Shown: one piece after another, positions 21,365 to 33,037 of the stretch
Position numbering within the stretch: the first letter of the stretch is position 1
How the letters are laid out: each line of letters opens with the position of its first letter
Assembly: GCA_016630905.1 (NCBI GenBank)
Contig: WBMQ01000009.1
Location: 496,001-560,000 of the forward strand
DNA: 64,000 nt
Reading direction: 5' to 3'
DNA from: Capillidium heterosporum
Lineage: Eukaryota; Entomophthoromycota; Entomophthoromycetes; Entomophthorales; Capillidiaceae
The notes under the pieces: model-generated
Database searches by the model: none
What the model saw: only the letters and a program-made list of their open reading frames with translations
Told to the model about the DNA's origin: nothing
Position numbers and translations under genes: made by a program

Positions 21365-22319
21365 TTGTAGTTTTTTGGAGAGAAAGGTGCAGGTTCTTAG
21401 CCTTTTAAATAGACAGTACTAAGCCCAGTCGTTAATGTGCTTGCGTAGACTCCATAAACATTATTAATTCTATGGCTCAGTTGAGTATATTGGCTCAACA
21501 ATAGAGTTTCTGAAACTTGAAGCATTTCTTTGGCTCTTTAGCGGTTTGGCAAGTTTTATTAGAAATCAACGATATTTTTGCCTTTGCTAGAAGTTACTAG
21601 AAGTTTCTAATCAGATAAATTGCACATATATATGTAATATATTGGCATAATTATATTATATATTTGCACAGTCCAGTTAATTTTATGAATAACAAAAGAT
21701 AATGAAAAAGCCAGATATTTGAAATGTATTAGCAAGTTAACTTTTTAAAGTTAAATACAATATGATAAATCGGTGGTAAATGCTTTTATAAATCGATGCT
21801 TATTGGATATGTACAATAAGCTAGAGTTTTGAACAAAGAATTAGAATGATATATACACAAATATTTGTATCTTAAATTTAGGTTATTTATGAAGCCTTTA
21901 AGCTTAAAAACATGTGATATTAAAGCTTCATGTTCGTTTCTTGATGTGAAGGCGCCAAATAGAGAATATGGCTAGGATTTTTCTACAACAGATTTTAAGC
22001 TTGAAATCCCCAACTTCAACAAATTGGATTTTATTTGGAGTTTGAAGGCAAAAGGATCGTAAACTTCAAGCGAGAAGTAGGTCTTTATCCTTCAGTAATT
22101 TAATAATATATTTCATGTTCCAAAATACATATAATCAAAACCACGAAAGCTAATTCGTGCATTAATCTAAATTTTGCTAGACAGAAGTGTATGTTCTGGT
22201 TATTCGGTATAGTTTAGTATTTAGTATACCTGATTACCTATATACATTCAGATTTTATATATAGCAACTACAAAAATAAAGTATAGTTAAAGTAAAAGAG
22301 CAATTAATTTATAATATAT
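21365..22319. other. intergenic, no gene seen
   Basis: AT-rich upstream flank of the ZFAND2-like gene up to the edge of the duplicated Kunitz segment. No coding signal. Confidence 0.5.
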
Positions 22320-22747
22320 ATTAAAAATAAGAATTTGCCTATACTTTACAATATGTTGCTAAAAGCACTTTCCGATATTTTCCGAATACTTGCCCTTAAA
22401 GCCAAAACATAGGATCCTAGCTAGTATACCAATACCATATACTCCAATTAAGGGATTAATTACAGATGTTTTATAAAGATGAGGCTTTAGGCATCAAGCA
22501 TCGCCCTGTACTGGAAAACCGCGCTGATTAAACTGTTATCGAGAGTTAAGCCCACCAACTTATAACCGATCCACTAGCTCCACATTATTTTTTGGACAAT
22601 CCCATATTTGCAGAATAAATCGGTGGAGCAATATAGGCTCTGCAGGTCTTTTCTGTATAACGTACTAAGCCGATGGCTAAATATTTAATTGCCATAGGTG
22701 CAGTTTCAAATCAAGGGATAAAGAAAGGCTACGTCGAGACTTAGGAA

Positions 22748-22933
22748 ATGTCAACAATTAGGCTCAAAGTAGCTTGGTGCAGCAGACAGTTCGCTATTTG
22801 GTTCTTGGAAAGTAGATACTATATCTCCAGAAAAATCGCCAAATATAACAACTGTTCCTATTGCAAACTCTTAAACAATGTAACACTCTTTTGCAAAAGG
22901 TGTACAGGTAAATACTGTCGAGCATGTGCTTAA
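22748..22933 (+). pseudogene. AN1-like zinc-finger relic in the Kunitz repeat unit
   Basis: Open frame of 61 codons whose end reads C-x2-C-x9-C-x2-C-x4-C-x2-C, matching the first two thirds of an AN1 finger and resembling finger 2 of the ZFAND2-like gene at 20831-21364. The His/Cys end of the finger is not present in frame. A more diverged version lies before KU7 (about 53280-53440). Probably an old partial copy of the neighbouring AN1 gene that travels with the Kunitz unit; a short independent gene is possible but less likely. Confidence 0.4.
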
Positions 22934-23308
22934 ACCCATACGTTATAGTATATGATTGGCAACTTTGAAGGGATAGCTGCATGCCTACTAATTTCCACAT
23001 ACCAAAATTTATATTGCGGATGCTCTATTCCACAGTTGGCATATATTATACCCTTATCCAGAAATTTCCAATTAAATTATGCACAAACGAACTAGGATAT
23101 AGGTACAGTATTCCAAGGAATGTTGGCATGTACCTTTATTAAGCTTAAAGAGCATCCAGCCCAATGTCCAAAGTGGATCCATCGAAACAAGCATGGTTTA
23201 CCCATTTCAACCTATCGGAAAAGGTATATGAGGATTCTTGGCTACTTGTGGAAGCAAACATTGTCATTAGAGTGGGTACAACTTTGGCACATTTGATAGC
23301 ACGAAAGG

Positions 23309-23316
23309 TATATAAA
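23309..23316 (+). promoter_or_regulatory. TATA box of KU1
   Basis: TATATAAA, 54 bases before the KU1 start codon. The same motif at 38-72 bases precedes every other Kunitz gene in the window. Confidence 0.6.
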
Positions 23317-23369
23317 GGGTCGAGGGTTCGAACATCACCAGTATCCAACTACTAGACTAGATAAATAAA

Positions 23370-23948
23370 ATGCAGTTCAAACTCCTCTCCTTGATCGCTC
23401 TCGTTGCCATCGTCAACGCCCAGGACAAGTCCTTTGCCCAGTCCTCCTGCACCCCCGTCCACGTCGGAAAGCTGTCCAATTTGCAGAAAAACATTCCCCG
23501 TCAGTGCTTCATGCCCACTGTCACCGGTATGTGCCGCCGTAGCGTCCAGAGCTTCCACTACGACCCCAAGGATGGTCAGTGCAAGGAAGCTATCTTCGGT
23601 GGTTGCGACGACGGCTGCTTAGCCTTCCAGACCAAGCAGCAGTGTGAAGATTCTTGTCATCGCGTCGGTCTACCTTATGAGCCTGAAGCTCCCGTCGCCT
23701 TCGGTCAATCGAAATGTGAAATCAAGGTACCCAAGGGCCTTAAGAAGAAGTTCGATGATGTCCCTGCCACCTGCTTCATCAACACGGTTGCCGGAAAGTG
23801 CCGTCAAGGTCTCCCCTCCTACCACTACGATGCTAAAGTTGAACGCTGCATCGAGTCCAAGTTCGGTGGTTGTGATGACGGTTGCCAGGCCTTCAAGACT
23901 TTGTCTGATTGTGAGAACACCTGCAATCGTTACTCCAGTGATGTTTAA
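23370..23948 (+). CDS. KU1, secreted double-Kunitz protein
   Basis: 192 residues, single exon. Signal peptide 1-17 (MQFKLLSLIALVAIVNA). Two Kunitz domains: cysteines at 27, 46, 55, 71, 79, 83, 92, 96 and at 116, 135, 144, 160, 168, 172, 181, 185. Counting from the second Cys of each set, the spacing equals bovine pancreatic trypsin inhibitor (C5, C14, C30, C38, C51, C55). The additional pair is the first Cys and the one in GGCDDGC at BPTI position 42, so a fourth disulfide per domain is likely. The conserved Gly12, the Phe-Gly-Gly before C38 and Phe45 are kept. P1 after C14 is Arg in both domains, predicting trypsin-like targets. Secreted protease inhibition is inferred from the fold. An identical protein is encoded at 59251-59829. 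Confidence 0.88.
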   Translation: MQFKLLSLIALVAIVNAQDKSFAQSSCTPVHVGKLSNLQKNIPRQCFMPTVTGMCRRSVQSFHYDPKDGQCKEAIFGGCDDGCLAFQTKQQCEDSCHRVGLPYEPEAPVAFGQSKCEIKVPKGLKKKFDDVPATCFINTVAGKCRQGLPSYHYDAKVERCIESKFGGCDDGCQAFKTLSDCENTCNRYSSDV

Positions 23949-26900
23949 ACTAATAAAAGTTATCATTTTTGAATTCTGTTATATATGATGTACTTCATAA
24001 AGACCTAGCCAATATACTGATATAAATTGGGAGCCTATATTTGTTATTCAAAACAAAGGTAATGAAGGTCATTGTGAGATTTGTAATGCAACATTATTTC
24101 AAGCTTTCTTTCTATAACTACGACTTTTAGTATACTATAGGCAGTAGTAGTTGTAATTTTATTGTAACTAAAAATAGGCATGGATTTGGAGATGGAGTTT
24201 GCTTTAATTATACGACAATTTGGCAAGCCTTTGTAAGTACTTCTGCTCCAGCCTAAACCTACGTTTTCTTAAGTTTAATAAAATGTAAATATAGTCCAGA
24301 GCAGAGATTGTATTTATCTGCACTAACGAAAAATGCTTGTTATGCTAAATTGGACTGTACACTGGGGCCAGCATATGAACATACAAAGATTGATTGATAT
24401 AAGGCATCATTTAAAGGAATATAAATGGTGTATATGAAGGTTTATTATTATATATCTATGACTGAAATGAAAGGAAATTAGACATCGATGGAGGCTCTCC
24501 AGCAAGCTTTCTCACAAGCTTCGATGGTAGTAAAAGCCTGGCAGCCGTCATCACATCCACCGAAGGTAGACTTGACACAAGATCCCTTGGTGGCATCGAA
24601 GTGGTAGGAGACGTTGTTGGAACGGCATTTGCCAGTGATGGTAGGCACGAAGCAGATGGCAGGGATATCTTTGTACATGGGCTTGATCTTGGCAGGTACC
24701 TTCATAGAGCAGCTAGGCTGTCTGAAGGAGACGACGTCGCCGTTTTCTACAGGAAGAGACGCTCTTAAACAGCCATCTTCACATTCTTTCTTAGTCTTGA
24801 AAGCCAGACAACCGTCGTTACATCCACCAAATAAGGATTCCTTGCACTGTCCGTCCTTGGGATCATAGTGGAAGCTTTGGAAGGCGGCCAGACACTTGCC
24901 AGACTTAGTGGAGGTGAAGCACTGGCGGGAGATGGTCTTCTGATAGGGCATGAAGGTACCGGTATGCTGAGCGGAGCATCCGTCTTGGCTGAAGGAGGAA
25001 CCGATAGCAGTAGTGGCGGCTGAGACAGCACTGATAGCGAGCAGGAGATTGAGTTTGAACATCTTTGTTGTATTCTGTAGTTTGATTTTGATAATGGCTA
25101 TAGAATACCTTTGGTCATATTTATACCACCTTTCCAATCCATGTAACAGTTACAACCCTATTTTCTAAATATATGTAACTGCAAAACCAAGGGATGGCTT
25201 CGCTCCCCTCCTAAAAGTTTTCGTGATACTGTTCTCCAATCTTATATAAGAATACAGGTACTGTGGAATAACATTTGAAACAAAAAGCAGCACATCTGGA
25301 ATAAGCGTGATCTATTTTTAAATGCCAATCCACAGGCCGTACTTTGAAAACTGGCTTGCCCATTATCTGTTCCCAAGCCTTTCAAATCCAAAAGGTCAGT
25401 TGAGGGATGAGCGTGACTAACTTGTCGAGAGTAACTAGTTTGAAGGTAATCTTTTGTAATTGGTGCATACCATCCCCAAGTCCAATTTGCATGTTCTTTA
25501 GAATGTATTCTCTAAAAACATACGTCAACTGTATCCGTCCTAATAGCTTGCACTCAAGAAAAGACATATAGAACAGGTAGAAACTGCCGACTTTACCACC
25601 GATACTCTTTGTACACCCAATTCCCTATATGTGAAAACGCAACTGGGATGCGAAAATAGCTTTCAAAATACTGGGTACCTTACCGGTTTTTGCTACAACA
25701 AACTTTGAAAAGCTTCTAAACCCTTTACTATAGTTAGTGAAGCAGCTCAAGTGCTTGAGGTTCATAAATATAACTTGAGTATATGTTCCATGCAACTCCT
25801 AGCCTGTATGGTTATGTAAGTAAAAAGACGGCTGTCAAAAGTATTAACATGGCACTGTAGACTTTAAACTATAAACCTTAGTAAAGCTGCCAGTCCAATA
25901 GCTTGGCACTTTGTACAAACTAATCAATGTATGAGTATATTAGCTATAATGTCTCGCTATATTGCATTCTAGATTGCAATCAACACAAACTAAGCTTTTT
26001 AGTAACTTACTAAAGTATATAGTACAGCCTTCGAAATTCCCATTTTAACAAGAGCATCTTCCTTAATGTGTCTTTTTTGTTTCAAATCTACAGTAAAATT
26101 TTAAAGTATTAGCCTTGTATTATTAGGGATAAAGTAGCTCTGGTATAGTATAGCCCGTGTTATATTAGCTGGTAATCGATAACCAAATAGGCACACTATA
26201 GCGCTCTTAACTTATTAGGCCTATACTTTAAGAATATATACATGAACAATCTATTATGAGAAAGGTATTATAAATCCAAAGCTGCATATAGTATGCTCTA
26301 ATAGCAAGGGTTAGTAAGAATTCTATTTTCAATATTTAGGCCTGCTTCTTTGCTAGTTTACCGATGGGCAGTAGCAAATCGTTTGATAGTGACTCAACTT
26401 CCAACCAAACAACTCTATTTGTTCAAAGCAATGTGTAAAACATCGGCTAAGCAACTAACTACAAGAGATGCACGAAGTTGCAAAAGCCTTGTCTTTGAAT
26501 AGTATAGGCTTGCTATATAGCAACTACTTGTTGAATGGCAATACTTTGTTCTATCTCAAAGCATTAGGTACAAGCCCTAAGAATGTTCGAAAGCAAATCC
26601 ACAAACCATCGAAAGTTGATTAGCCACAAATTATTGTAGATATATCAGGCAATTCGAACGAAAGCCACCTATTAAATTCTTGGCTATATAGACCTATACC
26701 ATAAGTACCGTTGAATATATAGGTGCGTAGATGCGGTGGATCCACCTACAGATGCCAAAGCCTACGATATCCGTAGTATATTTTTATACCAAATACTGAA
26801 CGGCTAATAGTTTAACATTGTGCAACATGTTGGCTATGATTCGATATCTAAGTTTCAAATAGCCTATTAAGAAAAATATAGGTGCTTAAGTTTATAGTTT

Positions 26901-26968
26901 GATCTATACTTTACAATTTATCAGTTTATAATGACAAAAACTTTGTATCTGGATATAGGTAGATATAC
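23892..26968. repeat. duplicated segment B, direct copy at 54399-57475
   Basis: 3077 bases repeated in the same orientation with constant offset 30507. I see about four substitutions (for example near 24241, 25703, 26292 and 26405) and no length change. The left edge lies inside the last codons of KU1/KU7; the right edge is at GATATAC, after which the two loci remain only distantly similar. Confidence 0.92.
24478..25062 (-). CDS. KU2, secreted double-Kunitz protein
   Basis: 195 residues from the Met at 25062; an open extension upstream to 25137 overlaps the TATA box (25118-25125), so it cannot be the start. Signal peptide MFKLNLLLAISAVSAA. Both domains show the eight-cysteine Kunitz spacing of the family. 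P1 is Leu in domain 1 (SGKCLAAF, suggesting elastase- or chymotrypsin-like targets) and Arg in domain 2 (TGKCRSNN). Convergent with KU1, their stops only 530 bases apart. Identical protein at 54985-55569; broken inverted copy at 58136-58721. Confidence 0.88.
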   Translation of the reverse strand: MFKLNLLLAISAVSAATTAIGSSFSQDGCSAQHTGTFMPYQKTISRQCFTSTKSGKCLAAFQSFHYDPKDGQCKESLFGGCNDGCLAFKTKKECEDGCLRASLPVENGDVVSFRQPSCSMKVPAKIKPMYKDIPAICFVPTITGKCRSNNVSYHFDATKGSCVKSTFGGCDDGCQAFTTIEACEKACWRASIDV

Positions 26969-27541
26969 AAGAACCATATCAGAGTCCATTTAAACAGCAT
27001 AAGCATCAAACTAATCCTATTGATATTGCTACTTTGTCATTATGTTATAAATTTTATCACTTTTCAAAGCCCTTCAACCTACGGGTAAAGTTTCGTAGCA
27101 TGTTAGAAGTGCTTGGTAACCTACACCATAATTTTGTATTGCTGATTACTTATTCTGTAAGTATATATTCCAAAGAACTTATAAATTAGATTTTAGGGAT
27201 TCTATGCACTCATTACAAAAAAATTACCTTCAAATTAGTTTGGGATAAGTTAGTCGTGATTCTCTCTCAATTGACCTTTTGGGTTTGAAAGTCTAAGGAT
27301 AAGTTGAGGACTTGCCAGGCTATTGATGTTGAACAAAAAGTACCCGTGATCTAAAAATAGATCACATTTATTCTAGAAATGCTGTATTTTGTTTCAAATG
27401 TTATTCCAAAACCTGTTTATATGTAGGCTTAAAGAATAGACTTACGAAAACTTTTAGGAAGAAATAAAGCTACCCTTTGGCCTTGCAGTTATCTATATTT
27501 AAAAAATAGGATTAAACTTAATATATATATTCAAAAGATAG
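25505..27541. other. intergenic within the Kunitz array
   Basis: AT-rich, no gene seen. Part of duplicated segment B up to 26968. From about 27170 it resembles the KU2 upstream region at lower identity, showing that KU3 and KU2 share ancestral promoter DNA. Confidence 0.55.
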
Positions 27542-27549
27542 TATAAATA
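27542..27549 (+). promoter_or_regulatory. TATA box of KU3
   Basis: TATAAATA, 59 bases before the KU3 start, the same variant used by KU2. Confidence 0.55.
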
Positions 27550-27607
27550 GGCTCAAAAGTATTCTACAACGATTATCAAAAGCAAATTACAAACAACAAC
27601 AATAAAA

Positions 27608-28192
27608 ATGTTCAAGCTTAACCTCCTACTCGCTATCGGTGCTGTCTCAGCTGCTACTACTGCCAATGGCTCCTCTTTCAGCCAGACCGGTTGCGCCGTC
27701 GAACATACTGGCGCCTTCAAATCCTATCAGATGACCATTTCTCGTCAGTGCTTCACCCCAACTAAACCTGGTAGATGTTACGGCAACTTCCAGAGCTTCC
27801 ACTACGACGCCAAGGATGGTCAATGCAAAGAAAGCATCTTCGGTGGCTGCAATGATGGCTGTTTAGCCTTCAAGACCAAGAAGGAGTGCGAGGATAGTTG
27901 CCATCGTGCCTCCGTCCCTGGAGAAACCGATGGTATTATTGCCTTCAGTCAGCCTACTTGCTCAGTCAAGGTTCCTGCCAAGGTCAAGCCCATGTATAAG
28001 GATATCCCTGCCATCTGCTTCGTACCAACTGTTACCGGTAAGTGCCGTTCCAACAACGTCTCTTACCACTTCGATGCCACCAAGGGATCTTGTGTCAAGT
28101 CTACCTTCGGTGGATGTGATGATGGTTGCCAGGCTTTCAAGACTTTGGAAGCTTGTGAGAAAGCTTGTTGGAGAGCCTCTATTGATGTTTAA
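27608..28192 (+). CDS. KU3, secreted double-Kunitz protein
   Basis: 194 residues, closest to KU2 (signal peptide MFKLNLLLAIGAVSAA, domain 2 almost the same). Full eight-cysteine spacing in both domains. P1 is Tyr in domain 1 (PGRCYGNF), which in BPTI-like inhibitors favours chymotrypsin-like enzymes, and Arg in domain 2 (TGKCRSNN). The change from Leu to Tyr at P1 relative to KU2 is the main functional difference. Promoter and leader are alignable to those of KU2, so the pair arose by inverted duplication before the recent copying events. Confidence 0.88.
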   Translation: MFKLNLLLAIGAVSAATTANGSSFSQTGCAVEHTGAFKSYQMTISRQCFTPTKPGRCYGNFQSFHYDAKDGQCKESIFGGCNDGCLAFKTKKECEDSCHRASVPGETDGIIAFSQPTCSVKVPAKVKPMYKDIPAICFVPTVTGKCRSNNVSYHFDATKGSCVKSTFGGCDDGCQAFKTLEACEKACWRASIDV

Positions 28193-30121
28193 TCTCATTT
28201 TAATTTTAGTCATAGATATAGTTAATAAATTTTCATATATAGTATCTGTTTTGTATTCCATAAAAATCTATTTAATATTGTACTATTTAATTAGTATTTT
28301 TTGGCCTGATAGATCGATGTTTATTTTGAAAATACCTAGCTTATTGGTAGAATATTTTTGTAAGCTATTAAATAGACAAATTTAAGAAAGTTTTATTTAT
28401 AGACTCATGCCAATTTTACAATACAAGATCAGTTTTAGATTGCCTTCCATGTTGGTAATATATTACTAACTAATAGTATATAACTATAGTTAAGTCTATA
28501 CCTTCAGCAAATTATATAATGTTAAAAGGTTAATATGAATGATTAGCTGTTGGTATAATAGTTAATCAAAATTAGCTGTTTTCAAAATGAAATTATAATA
28601 TATATTACTTCGAATATGCAAAAGTTTATAGCTAAAGTAATAATATTTTAAGTTAAATGGTTTTCATAAAGTACTACGATATATATTGAAGGTTATAATA
28701 GGTTTTGTTCCTTGTTTTACATCTATTTTTTGAAATAGCCATGTCTTTATTGTAATTAGGCTGGCTTGAATTTTTTCTAACGTTACTATACTATCAAAGT
28801 TTTTTAAGTTCGCTTGAGTAACTACTTATATAATTAATCAAGGGATATTATCAATAAAGTGTACTTGTGCCGAATATTTCTGTGTCCTTAAGATAGCTTT
28901 CCAAGTATTCATTACAAGCCCTAATATTCAATGTAATCATTGGTGTTTGTATCGTTTACGCACTTCTACTTTTACAGTCTACTTTTTTGTCTTTTCAAAA
29001 TACAGTGTTTTAACTAAAAAACGATTCTTATAAACGTATAATGTTCTTAGTGCTGAATGGGAATTTGCAAATACAAACATATCCCTAATAGATATTAGTA
29101 AGTTATTCATATCCGATTAGTTTCTAATGGATGATATTATACGTTAAGGAACAGCAGTTAATATGGGATATAGAGCTTTAATAACTAAATGTAATCTTAA
29201 GAGTTTGACTTAATGTCCTTTTATTGGACCTATACCATTAGTATATTGCTATTTTAGTATCCCCATCCAACAGTAATATTCATCGTTATTGCAAATTTTG
29301 ACGAAGCTTTTGATTTGTAATCTAGAATATTCCGCCTTTGATGCCTCTCCATAGGTCTAAATATATCTTTTATACCTATATCGAAAACTAAAAAATCAGA
29401 AACATCGCCTAAGAACTATAGTGCTCTTCCGTAAGTACCCTACATACTTTTGATATTCTCAAAGAGGTTATCAAATACACCATTACTAAATATCTAGAGC
29501 TTTCAACTGGTACACCATACCAACCTATTCCAACGCTAACTTCGATAGAAGCATCTATTAGTAAGTTGCTTCTAGTCGGATAAAGTTTCCCGAGAACCAG
29601 TACCAGTTCTCAACAAAGTTTCTAGAAGGGCTTAAAAATCATGTGCTCAACTTTGTGGATGTAGCGAAATACTAAAGTGTTCCTACTCGATAATATCCTA
29701 AAGTAGCCTGAATTTTATAAGTTTATATATTTGATGCAAAGGCTACGAATATCGATAGAAAATCTATATGTAGTTACATGCAGGTATTTGCAATATTGGA
29801 TTCGATTACCCTATAAATTTATTTCCTTTTATTGGTATAAAACATCCTACTTTTAGTAAGAACCCACCAGTAAAACCAAATTTCTTGTACATGTGTGAAG
29901 GCTTTGTTCTAAATTGAAGTGTGTACTTTAAGATACTTTGACTTTGGTTTAAAGTTTAAAAAATAGTAATTTTTGAAGGAATAAAACATATATATCTAAA
30001 ATCTATTAGTAATAACCGCTAGCTTAATCTAATAGCGACATCTCCTAATTTAAGGTACTATCTATTACTGAGGAGTGGATATCATTAAAGATAACACTGC
30101 GTTTAATAGCAACTCAAAGGG
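28193..30121. other. intergenic within the Kunitz array
   Basis: 1.9 kb of AT-rich DNA with no gene or clear repeat. Confidence 0.5.
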
Positions 30122-30128
30122 TATATAA
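30122..30128 (+). promoter_or_regulatory. TATA box of KU4
   Basis: TATATAA, 66 bases before the KU4 start. Confidence 0.5.
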
Positions 30129-30193
30129 GCATTTGATTTTACTCTGATTTTTTACATCGAACTAATACACTCAACAACCTAATACTAGATAAA

Positions 30194-30781
30194 ATGATCT
30201 TCAACACCCTATCCCTAATTGCTATCGGTGCCGTCTCTGCTGCTACTACCGCCAACGGTTCTTCCTTCTCCCAGACTGGTTGCGTTGCTAACCACACCGG
30301 AAAGCTTCGCCCCTATCAGACCTTCATCCCTCGTCAGTGCTTCACTCAAACCAAGTCTGGAAACTGCTATGCCAGCTTTCAGAGCTTTCACTATGACCCC
30401 AAGGATGGACAATGCAAGGAATCTAGCTTCGGTGGTTGTGACGACGGTTGTTTAGCCTACAAGACCAAGAAGGAGTGCGAAGATTCTTGCCAGAGAGCTA
30501 GTGGTCCCGTCGAACCTGTTGGTCCCGCCCCCTTTGGTCAATCCAAGTGCACCATCTCCGTCCCCAAGGATCTTAAGAAGAAGTTCGATGACGTCCCCGC
30601 CACTTGCTTCATCAACACCGTTTCTGGAAAATGCTACGGTAACTTTGAGAGTTATCACTACGACGCCAAGTTAGAGCGTTGTGTCAAGTCCACCTTTGGT
30701 GGTTGTGATGATGGTTGCCAGGCGTTCAAAACTTTGGAAGCTTGTCAGAACACTTGTAATCGCTACTCTATCGATGTTTAA
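30194..30781 (+). CDS. KU4, secreted double-Kunitz protein
   Basis: 195 residues. Mosaic appearance: domain 1 is KU3-like (ANGSSFSQTGC), while domain 2 is KU1-like (KKKFDDVPATCFINTV, tail NRYSIDV). Full eight-cysteine spacing in both domains. P1 is Tyr in both (SGNCYASF and SGKCYGNF), so it is the only member here with two aromatic reactive sites. The mosaic suggests domain shuffling or conversion among array members. Confidence 0.88.
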   Translation: MIFNTLSLIAIGAVSAATTANGSSFSQTGCVANHTGKLRPYQTFIPRQCFTQTKSGNCYASFQSFHYDPKDGQCKESSFGGCDDGCLAYKTKKECEDSCQRASGPVEPVGPAPFGQSKCTISVPKDLKKKFDDVPATCFINTVSGKCYGNFESYHYDAKLERCVKSTFGGCDDGCQAFKTLEACQNTCNRYSIDV

Positions 30782-31073
30782 CCAATAAATTTTATACTTT
30801 TATTTTAATATGTATTTTAGTATGTAGTTTATTTCCATATATAGTTTATACAATTATTAACTAGAAGCTTTTTTATGTTAACTGTAGTATCCAATTCTAA
30901 ACGTTATAGAATGGTTACATATGTCTTCAATAAAGCTATAGTTGAAATAAAAATCAAACATTTTATGAGTATTTTTAATATAAATACATACTCTCAATTC
31001 ACCATCAATTAAATATATTCACAATATTTGAGACTTTTATTAGTTTAGTGCAAACTATATTCTATTTTATAGT
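30782..31073. other. intergenic
   Basis: AT-rich spacer up to the inverted segment carrying KU5. Nothing recognised. Confidence 0.5.
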
Positions 31074-32409
31074 CCTTATCCATGTTATAAAACTAGATCA
31101 GCATATAGAAACCAGGTATGGTTAGGATGGCCTCAGGCTCCCAAACAATTTTCGTGCCTAAAACCATTACTACTTGAAATTATCTATAAGAACGGTACCT
31201 TGAAATAAACCTCCATATCATCGCGAATGCCAAAATGCCAATTTATTACATGACCAACTCGACAGGTCTATTCTCGAAATACATTTCCAAAAGATCAGAT
31301 GAAAAAGAACTCGAATAACTTGACCTTGACTAACTTGGTCTACGAAGGCTTTGCTTTTGTAATGAAAGACAGAATTCTTATTATAGATCGAAATCCGCAA
31401 CACCAAATTATACCATAAGTCGGCATAGACTGTTTTCTGGAATTGGTAAAGGTCTGAATAAATAAGAACAACCGATTTACTACCGTTGTCTGGCACATGT
31501 TGGAACCATTGATTTATAATACTTTACTAAATATACATTCTCTGTTCTTTAAAGCTGACCTTGTACACGTATATCTACCCCTTAGTTGCCCATCGCTATT
31601 TAACACTCAACCTTACTTAACCTTGTGGACTTTCTAAGCCCGCTGATCGATATTTGTATACGTAGGCAAACCGCTGCCAAATATACATGTATAGTGCTTG
31701 TTCTACTAAAATCGAATGTTACATTCCCATATATGTAAATTTAAGGATCTAGCACCTATATCCAATTAGGCAAGCGGCTCATCTTTGCCTATGTGGTCTT
31801 TTTTAGTCAATATATAGCCAAGAATCTCAAGGCAATACCTATGCTGTACTAGTAGCGGATTATCTTTATATTTGAAAATATATTGAGGTTTATTATTAAA
31901 ATAAAGTAGCATCAAATTTTAGAGCTATGTATAGTAGTTTCGATACTAAACTTAAAGGTATATAGCTAAATGTTTAACCACATTAGGCTCTACTTTATAT
32001 TAAATGTGAGGTTGTTTTATTGGCAGTGTCTAAAAAGTAAACGAAGATGGAATTAATTCCTAAAATTAGCCAACAAGATACCAACGTTTTGTGCCGATAC
32101 ATATTATTCATATTCTTTTATGTAAACCATAATATATGGGTGTCTTTGGTAAATTTTTAAACTGTAATTTAGCCTAACCTATCGAACTCTAAGAACTATA
32201 GTCAGTCGGGAGTACATTATCCATATTTCAAATTCCTACTTCATTATTTATATAGATAGAAGGCAAAGTTGACAAAGCATTTTGCGAGGCATTTGAAACA
32301 AATTGTCAAATTGCGCTTGGTCCAGTAAGTAGCTAAAGAACAGTGGACCGATAACCTATGCCCGTCGCATTAATTTTCAGGCCAGCGTCCGATTTGAAAG
32401 GCCATCAAG

Positions 32410-32416
32410 TATAAAA
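32410..32416 (+). promoter_or_regulatory. TATA box of KU5
   Basis: TATAAAA, 43 bases before the KU5 start. Confidence 0.55.
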
Positions 32417-32458
32417 GGAGACCGAAGTGCGTCTAACCTAATTATCAAAAAACAAAAG

Positions 32459-33037
32459 ATGAACTTCAAACTATTATCCGTCGTTGCCATTTCCGCTGTC
32501 TCTGCCGCCACTGTTAACGTCGACACTACCTTCGCCCAGGGATCCTGCAAGGCCAAGCACGACGGAACCCTACCTCAGTCCTTCCAGTTAGCCCCTCTCA
32601 AGTGCTTCATGAAATCTCAGACTGGTAAATGCAGAGCTAACATGCCAAGCTACCACTTCGATCTAGCTACAGGCTCTTGCGTCGAATCCAACTTTGGTGG
32701 TTGCGATGACGGCTGCCAGGCTTTCAAGTCACAAGCCGAGTGCCAAGCCAGCTGTCACTACGTTGCTTTCTATGCCCCCAACCCAGCTCCCCCTCAGTTC
32801 GAACAGCCAGGTTGTAAGCTAGTTCATCCTAAGGTTCTTAGACCTTTCCACAGGGATTTACCTGCAACCTGCTTCATCGCTACCAACACTGGGAAGTGCA
32901 GGATGTCTGCCCCTTCCTTCCACTACGATCCAGTTAAGGGTAAATGTGTTGAAGCTATCTTTGGCGGCTGTGATGACGGCTGCCAGGCCTATAAGACTAT
33001 GGAGCAGTGTGAAACTTCCTGCCAAGTTAAGAACTGA
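32459..33037 (+). CDS. KU5, secreted double-Kunitz protein
   Basis: 192 residues. Signal peptide MNFKLLSVVAISAVSAA. Both domains keep the eight-cysteine spacing; the linker is CHYVAFYAPNPAPPQFEQPGC, Pro-rich and shared only with KU6. P1 is Arg in both domains (TGKCRANM and TGKCRMSA). With KU6 it forms a subgroup with PLKCFMK before the reactive loop. The protein is encoded a second time, identically, at 44132-44710 in the inverted arm. Confidence 0.88.
   Translation: MNFKLLSVVAISAVSAATVNVDTTFAQGSCKAKHDGTLPQSFQLAPLKCFMKSQTGKCRANMPSYHFDLATGSCVESNFGGCDDGCQAFKSQAECQASCHYVAFYAPNPAPPQFEQPGCKLVHPKVLRPFHRDLPATCFIATNTGKCRMSAPSFHYDPVKGKCVEAIFGGCDDGCQAYKTMEQCETSCQVKN

Larger units (their letters stand above)
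22320..25504. repeat. duplicated segment A, inverted copy at 57694-60879
   Basis: 3.19 kb containing KU1, KU2 and an AN1-like relic. The reverse complement lies at 57694-60879 (coordinate sum 83199, shifting to 83198 after one single-base length difference). Only a handful of substitutions are visible, for example near 22620 and 22795. The left edge lies in an AT-rich stretch at TTAAAAATAAG; the right edge lies at the start of homology shared by KU2 and KU3 upstream regions. Confidence 0.9.

Noticed and set aside
23320-23340. B-box-like GGGTTCGAACATC before KU1
   Set aside because: Lies between the TATA box and start codon of KU1; no tRNA fold around it.
24044-24226. 60-codon frame repeated three times with the array (also 54551-54733 and 58973-59155)
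   Set aside because: It overlaps Kunitz 3' flank and is duplicated passively; no coding features.
31218-31496. 92-codon frame present in both KU5 arms (also 45672-45950)
   Set aside because: Conservation is explained by the recent DNA duplication; the frame lacks signal peptide, domain or splice signals.
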